The notes under the pieces are model-generated. The model was not told where the DNA came from, ran no database searches, and saw only the letters and a program-made list of their open reading frames with translations. A DNA stretch of 19,102 bases from an uncultured Bacilli bacterium (GTDB taxonomy: Bacteria; Bacillota_I; Bacilli_A; RF39; UBA660), in the NCBI GenBank assembly GCA_934162325.1, contig CAKPIH010000022.1, forward strand, positions 1-19,102, written 5' to 3'. Shown here piece by piece: positions 1 to 7,018 of the stretch. Position 1 is the stretch's first letter. Each line of letters opens with the position of its first letter. The translations under genes were made by a program, and so were the position numbers.

Positions 1-1572
1 GAAAAAGATACTTGGTATCAAGTAAAAAATAATCAGGTAAGTATAAGTTATACTACTACTGGAAAAGCAAAAGTAACCGCTAGAACAGTAGATAAAAGTA
101 ATAACTATAGCGAGAGTACTAAGAATTTTGAAGTTGTAAATTTTACTGTTACTTTTGATCCACTTGGAGGAAAAGCTTCTTTTACTACGAAAAAGGTTAA
201 GCCTGATGGGGTTTATGGAAATTTACCTACTGCTACTAAAAGAGGTTATACACTAGTGGGCTGGAGCATGAAGAATTTATTTTATTATAAAAATATTATT
301 GAAAATGATAATCTATCTTATACTAATGGTGTGTTTAAACAGAAATCAGCAGATACTAGAACTGAATTACAATGGAAAATTCAGGGATTTAAGGGAAATG
401 AATATGTTAAAAATTTAACTGCCACTAAAGTGCAAAAGTCTGGTACTGTTTATTTAACTTTTACTAAGGATTCATCATTTGATAATTTACGATTTGGAAT
501 AAATGGAGCAAAAATTGATACTTTAGTTAGATTTGATGCTTATTCACTAACTGATGGTAAAACGTATACAATTAGTGCTAAAATTTTGAATTCAACACAA
601 GGTAGTGTTAGCTGGAGTAATCTTCAATTGGAAGAAGGAAGGACTGCTACTACATATCAAGAAGGTACTATTAGTAGTTCTACTAAGGTTACTGCAAATA
701 GCGATCATACTGTTTATGCATTATGGACTCCTAATACTTATACAATAACATATAACGCCAATGGAGGAAGTGGTGGGCCATCTAGTCAAAGTTATAAATA
801 TGCTCCTAATGGAAATATTTATTTATCTTCTGATAGACCATCAAAGACTGGTTATACTTTTATGGGTTGGAGTGAGAGTTCATCGGCAACATCAGCATCC
901 TATTCATCTGGTCAATGGTGGGGTACTCATAATGCTAATAATTATACTTTATATGCTGTATGGAAGGATACAACACCTCCTTCAATGGATTATGGACCTT
1001 CGACTGGAACAACTTGGTGTACTGGAAAAGAAGTGTGGGTAAGTTGTAGCGATAGTGGTTCCGGGATGAAAGAGACTTATATGAATGATAATGGTACTGT
1101 TACGACTGGTACTACTAATACATCACAAGGTATGAGTTCTCGTTCTGGAAATAAAAGAACATATTTAAGATGTACTGATAAAGCTGGTAATGTAGCAGAA
1201 GAGACAATATGGTATTATGTTAGGGATAGAAGTTGTTCTTCCACATATTATTGTAGAAGGTCAGACTTTGGTTGTGAGACATATAATGCAAGGGCGGCTT
1301 ATCCATGTTCATGTAAGAGCTATTCATATAGTGATTGGGAAAGATCTTATTCTAGTACTTATACTACTAATGAAAAAGGATGTAAAGCTAAAAACTATCA
1401 AGGAGATTTATCTAGAACTATATGTTCTTATAAGCAACGAACATGTAATTGTGGCTATTGGACAAGAACTAAATATTGTAGTTCATATAATACATGTAGG
1501 AATGCCGCTTTTGGATGTCAAACGTATAACCAAGGTAATTGCGGTTGTAATAGTTATAGTTGTTCTTATTAA
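1..1572 (+). CDS. Large surface protein with InlB-type B-repeats, nested CBM-like insert and Cys-rich tail (5' end missing)
   Basis: The frame is open from base 1 to a TAA at 1570-1572, so the N-terminus lies outside the window (523 residues visible). Residues ~48-88 are the first half of an InlB/Listeria-Bacteroides B-repeat (FTVTFDPLGG ... RGYTLVGW). The second half (KVTANSDHTVYALW) appears only after ~130 residues, which end in the CBM4/9-like motif NLQLEEGRTATTYQEGT. A second, uninterrupted B-repeat follows (TYTITYNANGG ... GYTFMGW ... YTLYAVW, ~245-321), then an Ig-like domain (DTTPP ... VSCSDSGSGM ... CTDKAGNVAEE, ~323-408). The last ~112 residues hold 15 Cys and a duplicated module CSSxxxCRxxxFGCxTYN. 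There is no LPXTG motif or terminal membrane helix, so attachment is unknown. The domains suggest an extracellular adhesin-like role, but the real function is not known. The coding call is firm; the role is inference. Confidence 0.85.
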   Translation, partial: EKDTWYQVKNNQVSISYTTTGKAKVTARTVDKSNNYSESTKNFEVVNFTVTFDPLGGKASFTTKKVKPDGVYGNLPTATKRGYTLVGWSMKNLFYYKNIIENDNLSYTNGVFKQKSADTRTELQWKIQGFKGNEYVKNLTATKVQKSGTVYLTFTKDSSFDNLRFGINGAKIDTLVRFDAYSLTDGKTYTISAKILNSTQGSVSWSNLQLEEGRTATTYQEGTISSSTKVTANSDHTVYALWTPNTYTITYNANGGSGGPSSQSYKYAPNGNIYLSSDRPSKTGYTFMGWSESSSATSASYSSGQWWGTHNANNYTLYAVWKDTTPPSMDYGPSTGTTWCTGKEVWVSCSDSGSGMKETYMNDNGTVTTGTTNTSQGMSSRSGNKRTYLRCTDKAGNVAEETIWYYVRDRSCSSTYYCRRSDFGCETYNARAAYPCSCKSYSYSDWERSYSSTYTTNEKGCKAKNYQGDLSRTICSYKQRTCNCGYWTRTKYCSSYNTCRNAAFGCQTYNQGNCGCNSYSCSY

Positions 1573-1588
1573 AAATAGTTAAAAATAC

Positions 1589-1617
1589 TTCACTTAATCA
1601 TGATTATTGAATACAAT
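1589..1617 (+). promoter_or_regulatory. Putative sigma-A promoter of the small HTH gene
   Basis: TTCACT (1589-1594), a 17-base spacer and TACAAT (1612-1617) lie 44 bases before the ATG at 1662 and just after the stop of the upstream surface gene. The -35 match is partial (4 of 6). In AT-rich DNA such matches can arise by chance. Confidence 0.4.
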
Positions 1618-1632
1618 AATATGAACAGATAT

Positions 1633-1659
1633 ATACCACCCTATAGGGAAGTGAGGTAT
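1633..1659 (+). promoter_or_regulatory. Possible RBS-masking hairpin before the HTH gene
   Basis: CCCTATAGGG (1639-1648) is a perfect palindrome. Outside it, ATACC (1633-1637) can pair with GGTAT (1655-1659). The pairing would enclose the SD-like GTGAGGT (1651-1657), which precedes the start codon at 1662. It could be a protein-binding palindrome or an RNA hairpin limiting translation; the sequence alone does not decide. Confidence 0.35.
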
Positions 1660-1661
1660 TT

Positions 1662-1868
1662 ATGAGTAAAGGTATATTAACCAAGAGAGAAAAAGAAGTC
1701 TTCTCATTACTGATAGAAAATAAAACTACTAGAGAAATTGCTAATATATTAAATATTAGTGAAAAAACTGTTAGAAATCATATTTCTAATACTATGCAAA
1801 AATTATCTGTTAAGGGTAGAGCTCAAGCTGTAGTAGAATTAATAAGATTAGGAGAGATTACTTTATAG
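1662..1868 (+). CDS. Stand-alone LuxR/GerE-type HTH DNA-binding protein
   Basis: The 68 residues form little more than one LuxR C-terminal HTH domain: LTKREKEVFSLL at the start, REIANILNISEKTVRNHISN as the helix-turn-helix (about residues 24-43), then KLSVKGRAQAVVELIRLGEI. There is no receiver or ligand-binding domain, so it resembles the small regulator GerE in architecture. The start at 1662 follows a GTGAGGT SD. The gene has its own putative promoter and a terminator whose stem begins inside the stop codon, so it is probably monocistronic. Targets are unknown; the surface gene just upstream and the ribosomal operon downstream are candidates only by position. The HTH family call is secure from the motif. 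Confidence 0.9.
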   Translation: MSKGILTKREKEVFSLLIENKTTREIANILNISEKTVRNHISNTMQKLSVKGRAQAVVELIRLGEITL

Positions 1869-1896
1869 CACTTTATAGTGCTTTTTCTTTTTTTTT
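1867..1896 (+). terminator. Rho-independent terminator of the HTH gene
   Basis: AGCACT (1867-1872), loop TTAT, AGTGCT (1877-1882), followed by a T-rich run to 1896 broken by one C. The stem starts on the last two bases of the TAG stop codon, so the gene and terminator overlap. Confidence 0.85.
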
Positions 1897-1928
1897 AACT
1901 GTAATATAATAGGGCATATTGATGCTTC

Positions 1929-1981
1929 ATTTATAGACTTAATGGCTATAAATGACTAGGAAAATCTATCGTTTTTCCTAG
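1929..1981. other. Two adjacent perfect hairpins in the spacer before the S10 operon
   Basis: ATTTATAG (1929-1936) pairs with CTATAAAT (1946-1953). CTAGGAAAA (1956-1964) pairs with TTTTCCTAG (1973-1981). Neither has a T-tract in the + direction. A third stem, AAGTGAAAAAAA (2004-2015) with TTTTTTTACTT (2020-2030), overlaps the -35 of the S10 promoter and could act as a terminator. No ORF with a ribosome site is visible in 1897-2193. Confidence 0.5.
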
Positions 1982-2028
1982 AAAATACCAAATAATAAGA
2001 AAAAAGTGAAAAAAAGTCATTTTTTTAC

Positions 2029-2057
2029 TTGATTTTAATATAATTATAAGGTATAAT
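2029..2057 (+). promoter_or_regulatory. Promoter of the S10-spc-alpha operon
   Basis: TTGATT (2029-2034), a 17-base spacer and TATAAT (2052-2057) form a near-consensus sigma-A promoter 137 bases before the rpsJ start codon. Transcription would begin near 2064. No equally good promoter was noticed within the tightly packed genes that follow, so it probably drives much of the ribosomal block. Confidence 0.8.
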
Positions 2058-2063
2058 TGTAGG

Positions 2064-2193
2064 AGTGTGACTGGCTTAGATGTGCGAAGTTGCTGATACA
2101 CCCGGTTAAGTTGTCAAATAAATTAAAGGAATATCAGGTAATTCGTTCGGAGCTATGTCTATACCAAGATATAGGCGAAGGGAGGACAACAAA
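2064..2193 (+). promoter_or_regulatory. Structured 5' leader of rpsJ (putative r-protein autoregulatory RNA)
   Basis: The ~130-base leader folds into several elements by eye. TGACTGG (2068-2074) pairs with CCGGTTA (2102-2108) and encloses an inner hairpin whose loop carries GCGAAGTTGC (2084-2093). Near its end GTCTATA (2157-2163) pairs with TATAGGC (2170-2176), immediately before the rpsJ SD GGGAGG (2180-2185). S10 operons are commonly autoregulated through their leaders in bacteria, by L4 in the best-known cases. The GCGAAGTTGC...ACACCCGG segment resembles, from memory, leaders before rpsJ in other Firmicutes. The structures are visible; the regulatory protein is inference. Confidence 0.6.
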
Positions 2194-2502
2194 ATGGCAA
2201 AGGAGAAAGTGAGAATTAAATTAAAAGCTTACGATCACAGAGTTCTAGATAGCGCTGCTGCTAAAATAGTAGCTACTGTTAAAAGAACTGGTGGAGTAGT
2301 ATCTGGACCTGTACCATTACCTACTGAAATTGAAAAAATTACAATTTTAAGAGCGGTACATAAGTACAAGGATTCAAGAGAGCAATTTGAAAAAAGAACT
2401 CACAAAAGACTAATTGATATCACAGACCCTAGTAAAGAAACTATTGAAGCACTTGCTCATTTAGATTTACCTAGTGGTGTTGATATAAAAATTAAAAAAT
2501 AA
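2194..2502 (+). CDS. rpsJ: 30S ribosomal protein S10
   Basis: The 102-residue product begins MAKEKVRIKLKAYDHRVLD and contains the S10 signature around GPVPLPT and HKRLIDITDP, at normal length. S10 sits in the 30S head and also serves as NusE in transcription antitermination. The start is 2194 because SD GGGAGG (2180-2185) stands 8 bases before it. An upstream in-frame ATG at 2155 lies in the leader hairpin and has no SD. This is the first gene of the operon; rplC follows after 17 bases. There is no tuf or fusA gene directly upstream, unlike many Firmicutes. Confidence 0.98.
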   Translation: MAKEKVRIKLKAYDHRVLDSAAAKIVATVKRTGGVVSGPVPLPTEIEKITILRAVHKYKDSREQFEKRTHKRLIDITDPSKETIEALAHLDLPSGVDIKIKK

Positions 2503-2519
2503 TTAATAGGAGGAAGAAA

Positions 2520-3278
2520 ATGAAAGGAATCTTAGGAAGAAAAAAAGGGATGACTGAAGTATTTACTACTGATGGAAAACTTATTCCTGTAACTGTTATT
2601 GAAGTTGAAGATAATGTAGTATCACAAATCAAAACTAAAGAAACAGATGGATATGATGCAATCCAACTTGCTACAGTTGATAAGAAAGAATCAAGAAGTA
2701 ATAAACCTGAAATTGGTCATCTAAAAAAAGCAAATGCTACCCCTAAGCGCTTCTTAAAGGAAATCAGAGGTGCTAGTGTTAGCGAATATGCTTTAGGAGA
2801 TGTTCTTAAAGCTGATACTTTTGCTGCAGGAGAAATGGTTGATGTAACTGGTACTTCTAAAGGTAAAGGTTTCCAAGGTGTTATTAAAAGACACAATCAA
2901 AGTAGAGGACCTATGAGTCATGGATCTCAATATCATAGAGGAGTAGGTTCAATGGGTACATTGTTACCAATGAGAGTTTTACCAGGAAAGAAATTACCTG
3001 GACATATGGGTCATGAACAAGTAACTATTCAAAATCTTGAAGTTATTAGTGTAGACCTAGAAAATAATGTTATCTTAATTAAAGGAAGTGTTCCTGGACC
3101 TAAAAACTCTTTAGTATTGGTTAGAACTTCAGTTAAAACTGGTGATAAAGTAAATGAACCAGTAGAATTAGTAGTTTACGAAGAAGGAGTTGCTTCTGAA
3201 GAAGTAGCAGAAGAAACTATGGAAACTATTAATGAAGAACTAGCGAGTGTTGAAACATCACAAGAAACAGCAGAATAA
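2520..3278 (+). CDS. rplC: 50S ribosomal protein L3 with an acidic C-terminal extension
   Basis: The L3 core is clear (MKGILGRKKGMTEVF at the start; GTSKGKGFQGVIKRH; the SHGSQYHRGVGSMG loop; LPGHMGHEQVTIQNLEV). L3 helps assemble the 50S subunit and reaches toward the peptidyl-transferase centre. The product has 252 residues against ~209 usual. The last 40 residues (213-252) contain 14 Glu and no Lys or Arg, which is odd for an rRNA-binding protein. SD AGGAGG (2508-2513) fixes the start. A 50-base gap containing the rplD SD separates it from rplD. Confidence 0.97.
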   Translation: MKGILGRKKGMTEVFTTDGKLIPVTVIEVEDNVVSQIKTKETDGYDAIQLATVDKKESRSNKPEIGHLKKANATPKRFLKEIRGASVSEYALGDVLKADTFAAGEMVDVTGTSKGKGFQGVIKRHNQSRGPMSHGSQYHRGVGSMGTLLPMRVLPGKKLPGHMGHEQVTIQNLEVISVDLENNVILIKGSVPGPKNSLVLVRTSVKTGDKVNEPVELVVYEEGVASEEVAEETMETINEELASVETSQETAE

Positions 3279-3328
3279 TTAGTACTATATAATAAAGAAA
3301 AATAATTGTGATGATAAAGGAGGAAATT

Positions 3329-3958
3329 ATGTCTAAGAAAATAGATGTTTTAAGTCTTAAAGGCGAAAAGGTAAAGGATATAAAATTAGAAGATAACATA
3401 TTTAATATTGAACCAAATGATGCAGTAATTAAAGATGCAGTTGTTGCCGCTATGGCAGGAGCTAGACAAGGTACTGCTAAGGTTAAAACTAGAAGTGAAG
3501 TAGCTGGTGGCGGAAGAAAGCCATACAGACAAAAAGGAACTGGTAATGCAAGACAAGGAAGTATTAGAGCACCACATTATAGACATGGTGGTATTGTATT
3601 TGGACCAGTACCAAGAGATTATTCAAAGAAAATGAATAAGAAAGAAAAGAGATTAGCACTTAAGAGTGCATTATCTTATAAAGTATTAGATAAAGAGTTA
3701 GTAGTAGTATCTACTATTGAATTTGAAACTAATAAAACTAAAGAAATGGTAAATTTATTAGAAGGATTAAATCTTACTAATCATAAGGTATTAGTATGTG
3801 TTAAAGAACTTACTGACAATGTTTGTTTAGCTGCTAGAAACTTAGCTAATGTAAAAGTTGTTTTACCAAGTGAAATCAATACTTTTGATTTAATATCTTC
3901 AGATAATTTATTAATTGAAGAAGAAGCATTAACTATGCTAGAGGAGGTGCTTAAATAA
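3329..3958 (+). CDS. rplD: 50S ribosomal protein L4
   Basis: The 209-residue L4 has the conserved basic loop RQGTAKVKTRSEVAGGGRKPYRQKGTG..RQGSIRAPHYRHGG (first half shown in part), which lines the exit tunnel. L4 is the classical autoregulator of S10 operons, so it is a candidate ligand of the leader at 2064-2193. The start at 3329 has SD AAAGGAGG (3316-3323). An in-frame GTG at 3308 would place that SD inside the gene and is rejected. The stop overlaps the rplW start by one base (TAATG), indicating translational coupling. Confidence 0.97.
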   Translation: MSKKIDVLSLKGEKVKDIKLEDNIFNIEPNDAVIKDAVVAAMAGARQGTAKVKTRSEVAGGGRKPYRQKGTGNARQGSIRAPHYRHGGIVFGPVPRDYSKKMNKKEKRLALKSALSYKVLDKELVVVSTIEFETNKTKEMVNLLEGLNLTNHKVLVCVKELTDNVCLAARNLANVKVVLPSEINTFDLISSDNLLIEEEALTMLEEVLK

Positions 3959-4236
3959 TGAATAATTATTTAGATATAATCTTAGCACCAGTTATTACTG
4001 AAAAAACTGCTAATATGGAAGCAGAAGGAAAATATGCTTTCAAAGTAGCAAATAAAGCTAATAAAACTGAAATTAAACAAGCTATCGAAAAGAAGTTTGG
4101 TGTTAAAGTTGAAAAAGTAAATATTACTAATTCTCATCCTAAGAAAAAGAGAGTTGGAAAATATACTGGTATGACTAGTAAATATAAGAAAGCTATAGTA
4201 ACTTTAAAGAAAGGTGAAACTATTAGTTTCGACTAG
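3958..4236 (+). CDS. rplW: 50S ribosomal protein L23
   Basis: The 92-residue product has the L23 pattern: DIILAPVITEKTANM at the start, YAFKVANKANKTEIKQAIEK, and VNITNSHPKKKRVGK. L23 lies at the polypeptide exit and is the docking site for trigger factor and SRP. The SD (GAGGAGGT, 3941-3948) lies inside the end of rplD, and the ATG shares one base with its TAA. It ends in TAG; rplB follows after 15 bases. Confidence 0.97.
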   Translation: MNNYLDIILAPVITEKTANMEAEGKYAFKVANKANKTEIKQAIEKKFGVKVEKVNITNSHPKKKRVGKYTGMTSKYKKAIVTLKKGETISFD

Positions 4237-4251
4237 TAAGGAGGAAATATA

Positions 4252-5082
4252 ATGGCAATAAGAGTTTATAAACCAATGACTGCTGGTACAAGACAAAGAT
4301 CTGTACTAACAAGTGAAGAAATTACTAAAAAAGCTCCTGAAAAAAGTTTGACAGTTACTAAGAAAAAAACTAATGGTAGAAATAATCAAGGTAAAATTAC
4401 TGTTAGACATAGAGGTGGCGGAGTAAAAAGAAAATATAGATTGATTGACTTCAAGAGAAGAAAAGATGGTATTACTGCTATGGTAACTGCTATTGAGTAC
4501 GATCCAAATAGAAGTGCAAATATTGCTCTAATCACTTATAAAGATGGAGAAAAAGCATATATCATTGCTCCTAAAGGATTAACTGTTGGTACAGTTGTTG
4601 AGTCTGGTGAAAATGTTGATATTAAAGTAGGAAATGCACTTCCTATTATGAATATTCCAGTTGGTACTGTAATTCACAATATCGAATTAAAACCAGGTAA
4701 AGGTGCAAGTTTAGCAAGAAGTGCTGGAGCATCTGCTCAGATTCTTGGTAGAGAAGAAAAATATGTTTTAATTAGATTAGGTAGTGGTGAAACAAGAAGA
4801 ATCTTAGGTACTTGTAGAGCTACTATCGGAGTAGTTGGAAATGAAGACTATTCACTAGTAAAAATAGGTAAAGCAGGAAGGACTAGACATAAAGGATTTA
4901 GACCTACTGTTCGTGGTTCTGTTATGAACCCTAATGATCACCCACATGGTGGTGGTGAAGGTAGAGCTCCAATAGGTAGAAGTGGACCAATGACACCTTG
5001 GGGTAAACCAGCTCTTGGATACAAGACAAGAAAGAATAAGAAAGAGTCAGATAAATATATTGTGACTCGTCGTAAGAAATAA
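4252..5082 (+). CDS. rplB: 50S ribosomal protein L2
   Basis: The 276-residue protein matches the normal length of L2. Recognisable parts are the N-terminal basic region with GRNNQGKITVRHRGGG, the OB-fold/SH3-like core, and the C-terminal VRGSVMNPNDHPHGGGEG motif, whose His lies near the peptidyl-transferase centre. L2 is needed for subunit association and peptide-bond formation. SD AAGGAGG (4238-4244) stands 7 bases before the ATG. Nothing unusual. Confidence 0.98.
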   Translation: MAIRVYKPMTAGTRQRSVLTSEEITKKAPEKSLTVTKKKTNGRNNQGKITVRHRGGGVKRKYRLIDFKRRKDGITAMVTAIEYDPNRSANIALITYKDGEKAYIIAPKGLTVGTVVESGENVDIKVGNALPIMNIPVGTVIHNIELKPGKGASLARSAGASAQILGREEKYVLIRLGSGETRRILGTCRATIGVVGNEDYSLVKIGKAGRTRHKGFRPTVRGSVMNPNDHPHGGGEGRAPIGRSGPMTPWGKPALGYKTRKNKKESDKYIVTRRKK

Positions 5083-5100
5083 AGAAAGGAAGATTAAATA

Positions 5101-5367
5101 ATGGCTAGAAGTATTAAAAAAGGACCTTATGTCTTTGATAGATTATTAAAAAGAGTAAGAGCATTAAATGAATCTGGTAAGAAAGAAGTAATAAAAACTT
5201 GGTCACGTCGTTCAACAATCTTTCCTGAATTTATTGGTCATACTTTTGCAGTACATAATGGAAAAGAATTTATTCCTGTATATGTAACTGAAGATATGGT
5301 TGGACATAAATTAGGAGAATTTTCTCCTACTAGAAAGTTTGGCGGACACGGATCAGACAAGAAATAA
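5101..5367 (+). CDS. rpsS: 30S ribosomal protein S19
   Basis: The 88 residues start MARSIKKGPYVFDRLLKR and include TWSRRSTIFPEFIGHTFAVHNGKEFIPVY and HKLGEFSPTRKF (each given in part as the family signature). S19 binds 16S rRNA in the 30S head next to S13. The SD is weaker than its neighbours' (GAAAGGA, 5084-5090, 10 bases before the ATG). It lies 18 bases after rplB, in classical S10-operon order. Confidence 0.97.
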   Translation: MARSIKKGPYVFDRLLKRVRALNESGKKEVIKTWSRRSTIFPEFIGHTFAVHNGKEFIPVYVTEDMVGHKLGEFSPTRKFGGHGSDKK

Positions 5368-5391
5368 TTTTCTTAAGAGGAGGAATTAGAA

Positions 5392-5733
5392 ATGGAAAGA
5401 ACTGAAGCTAAGGCTGTAGCTAAGACAGTTAGAATATCTCCTAGAAAGACAAGACTTATTATTAACTTAATAAGAGGTAAGAGTGTTGATGAGGCAAGAG
5501 CTATTCTTGCTAACCAACCTCAAAGAGCATCTAGAGTTATTTCTAAAGTACTAGAAAGTGCTACGGCAAATGCTGTTAATAACTTTGGCATGAAGGAAGA
5601 AAATCTTTATGTTAAAACATGTTTCGTAGATGAAGCATTAGTAATTAAAAGAATCAAATTTGATTCAAGAGGTCGTACAGGTAGAAACGATCATAAGACA
5701 AGTCACATAACTATAGTAGTGGCTGAAAAATAA
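5392..5733 (+). CDS. rplV: 50S ribosomal protein L22
   Basis: The 113-residue product shows VRISPRKTRLIINLIRGK near the start and ends KTSHITIVVAEK, as in L22, whose beta-hairpin lines the exit tunnel. The hairpin tip reads KFDSRGRTGRNDHKTSH, whereas the common family form has PRAxGRA before a KRTSH; the Pro and Ala are changed here. This tip is where macrolide-resistance changes occur in other bacteria, but no phenotype is claimed. SD AGGAGG is at 5378-5383. Confidence 0.97.
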   Translation: MERTEAKAVAKTVRISPRKTRLIINLIRGKSVDEARAILANQPQRASRVISKVLESATANAVNNFGMKEENLYVKTCFVDEALVIKRIKFDSRGRTGRNDHKTSHITIVVAEK

Positions 5734-5751
5734 AAGAAGGAGGACACTTTA

Positions 5752-6414
5752 ATGGGACAAAAAGTTAGTCCAACAGGACTTAGAATTGGAATCAATAAAG
5801 ACTGGGAATCTAAATGGTATGCTGAAAATGATTTCGCTAAGTATTTAAATAATGATTATAAAATTCGTAAATATTTAAATAAGAAATTTAAAAATGCTAA
5901 TATTTCTAAGATTATTATTGAAAGAAATGCTAAAAGATGTGAAATCTTTGTATATGCTGCTAAACCAGGTTTAATTATTGGCCAAAGTGGTGTTGAAATT
6001 GAAAAAATTAAAAAAGAAGTATCTAAACTAGTTGGTGAAGAAGTTCAAATCTCTGTAGTAGAAATTAAGAACCCAGATATGGTAGCAGAACTAGTTGCAC
6101 AAAACATTGCTCATCAAATCGAAAATAGAGTTTCATTTAGAGTTGCTCAAAAGAAGGCAATCAGAAACACTATGAAAGCTGGAGCAAAAGGAATTAAAAC
6201 ATTAGTATCAGGAAGACTTGGTGGTGCTGATATTGCTCGTGGTGAAGGATATTCAGAAGGAACTATTCCTCTACATACACTAAGAGCAGATATCGATTAT
6301 GCTACTGCTGAAGCTGATACTACTTATGGAAAAATTGGAGTAAAAGTATGGATCTATAAAGGTGAAATACTAAGTAAGGGAGGTAATTCTCATGTTGATG
6401 CCAAAAAGAACTAA
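5752..6414 (+). CDS. rpsC: 30S ribosomal protein S3
   Basis: The 220-residue S3 starts MGQKVSPTGLRIGINKDWES and has the KH-domain GxxG loop in KPGLIIGQSGVEIEKIK, then the C-terminal domain with GRLGGADIARGEGYSEG. S3 forms part of the mRNA entry channel. SD AAGGAGG lies at 5737-5743. Its 3' end overlaps the rplP start by 23 bases, and the rplP SD sits inside it, so the two are translationally coupled. Confidence 0.98.
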   Translation: MGQKVSPTGLRIGINKDWESKWYAENDFAKYLNNDYKIRKYLNKKFKNANISKIIIERNAKRCEIFVYAAKPGLIIGQSGVEIEKIKKEVSKLVGEEVQISVVEIKNPDMVAELVAQNIAHQIENRVSFRVAQKKAIRNTMKAGAKGIKTLVSGRLGGADIARGEGYSEGTIPLHTLRADIDYATAEADTTYGKIGVKVWIYKGEILSKGGNSHVDAKKN

Positions 6415-6823
6415 ACATAGAAAAACTTTCCGTCTACCTTATGAAGGTAAAGCAAAAGGAAATACTGAACTTCATTTTGGAAGTTATGGTTTAATGGCAA
6501 AAGAGGGAGCATGGATTACTGCTAACCAAATAGAAGCTGCCAGAATAGCTATGACAAGATATATGAAGAGAGGTGGTAAGGTTTGGATTAATATATTCCC
6601 TAACTTATCACTAACTAAAAAACCTCTTGAAACAAGACAAGGTAAAGGTAAAGGAAATCCTGAAGTATGGGTTGCCGTTGTTAAAGAAGGAAAAATAATG
6701 TTTGAAATTGATGGAGTAGATGAAGCTACTGCTAGAGAAGCTTTAAGACTTGCATCACACAAATTACCAATTAAATGTAAATTTGTGAAGAAAGAAGAAA
6801 GTGGTGAAGTAAATGAAAACTAA
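6392..6823 (+). CDS. rplP: 50S ribosomal protein L16
   Basis: The 143-residue L16 begins MLMPKRTKHRKTFRLPYEGK and has the core IEAARIAMTRYMKRGGKVWI and KPLETRQGKGKGNPE. L16 organises the A site and central protuberance of the 50S subunit. The start at 6392 has SD GGGAGG (6378-6383) 8 bases upstream and matches the universal MLxPKR beginning; the ATG at 6398 is too far from the SD. The LPYEGKAKGNT segment, in place of the common RGRMKG, resembles Mollicutes L16. It overlaps rpsC by 23 bases and rpmC by 11. Confidence 0.97.
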   Translation: MLMPKRTKHRKTFRLPYEGKAKGNTELHFGSYGLMAKEGAWITANQIEAARIAMTRYMKRGGKVWINIFPNLSLTKKPLETRQGKGKGNPEVWVAVVKEGKIMFEIDGVDEATAREALRLASHKLPIKCKFVKKEESGEVNEN

Positions 6824-7004
6824 TGAACTTAGAAAATTAACCACCGAAGAACTTAATAAAAAAGTTACTGAATGTAAAGAAGAACTTTTCAGTTTAAGAA
6901 TGCAAAAAGCTACTGGTATGATTGAAAAACCTTCTAGAATAAATGATCTTAGAAAAGAAGTAGCTAGAATTAAAACTATTCTTAACGAGAGAAGAGAAGG
7001 GTAA
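6813..7004 (+). CDS. rpmC: 50S ribosomal protein L29
   Basis: The 63-residue product is a helical hairpin: MKTNELRKLTTEELNKKV, then KEELFSLRMQKATGMIEKPS, then RIKTILNERR. That is typical of L29, which sits beside L23 at the tunnel exit. It starts inside the end of rplP (11-base overlap) with a weak GTGGTGA SD within rplP, so it probably depends on coupling. Normal length. Confidence 0.95.
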   Translation: MKTNELRKLTTEELNKKVTECKEELFSLRMQKATGMIEKPSRINDLRKEVARIKTILNERREG

Positions 7005-7018
7005 GTGAGGTGCACGTT

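Noticed and set aside
761..1042. Out-of-frame ORF inside the first surface gene
   Set aside because: It is a shadow of the real frame, with no SD and a hydrophobic low-complexity translation.
1217..1582. Out-of-frame ORF over the Cys-rich tail
   Set aside because: It lies in another frame of the same gene, with no ribosome site and a biased Ile/Val/His composition; the Cys repeat proves the other frame.
2155..2193. Longer start for rpsJ at ATG 2155
   Set aside because: It has no SD and lies in the leader hairpin; ATG 2194 has a good SD and gives the family N-terminus MAKEKVRIKLKAYDH.
3308..3328. GTG start for rplD at 3308
   Set aside because: The strong AAAGGAGG would be inside the gene; ATG 3329 fits it and the family length.
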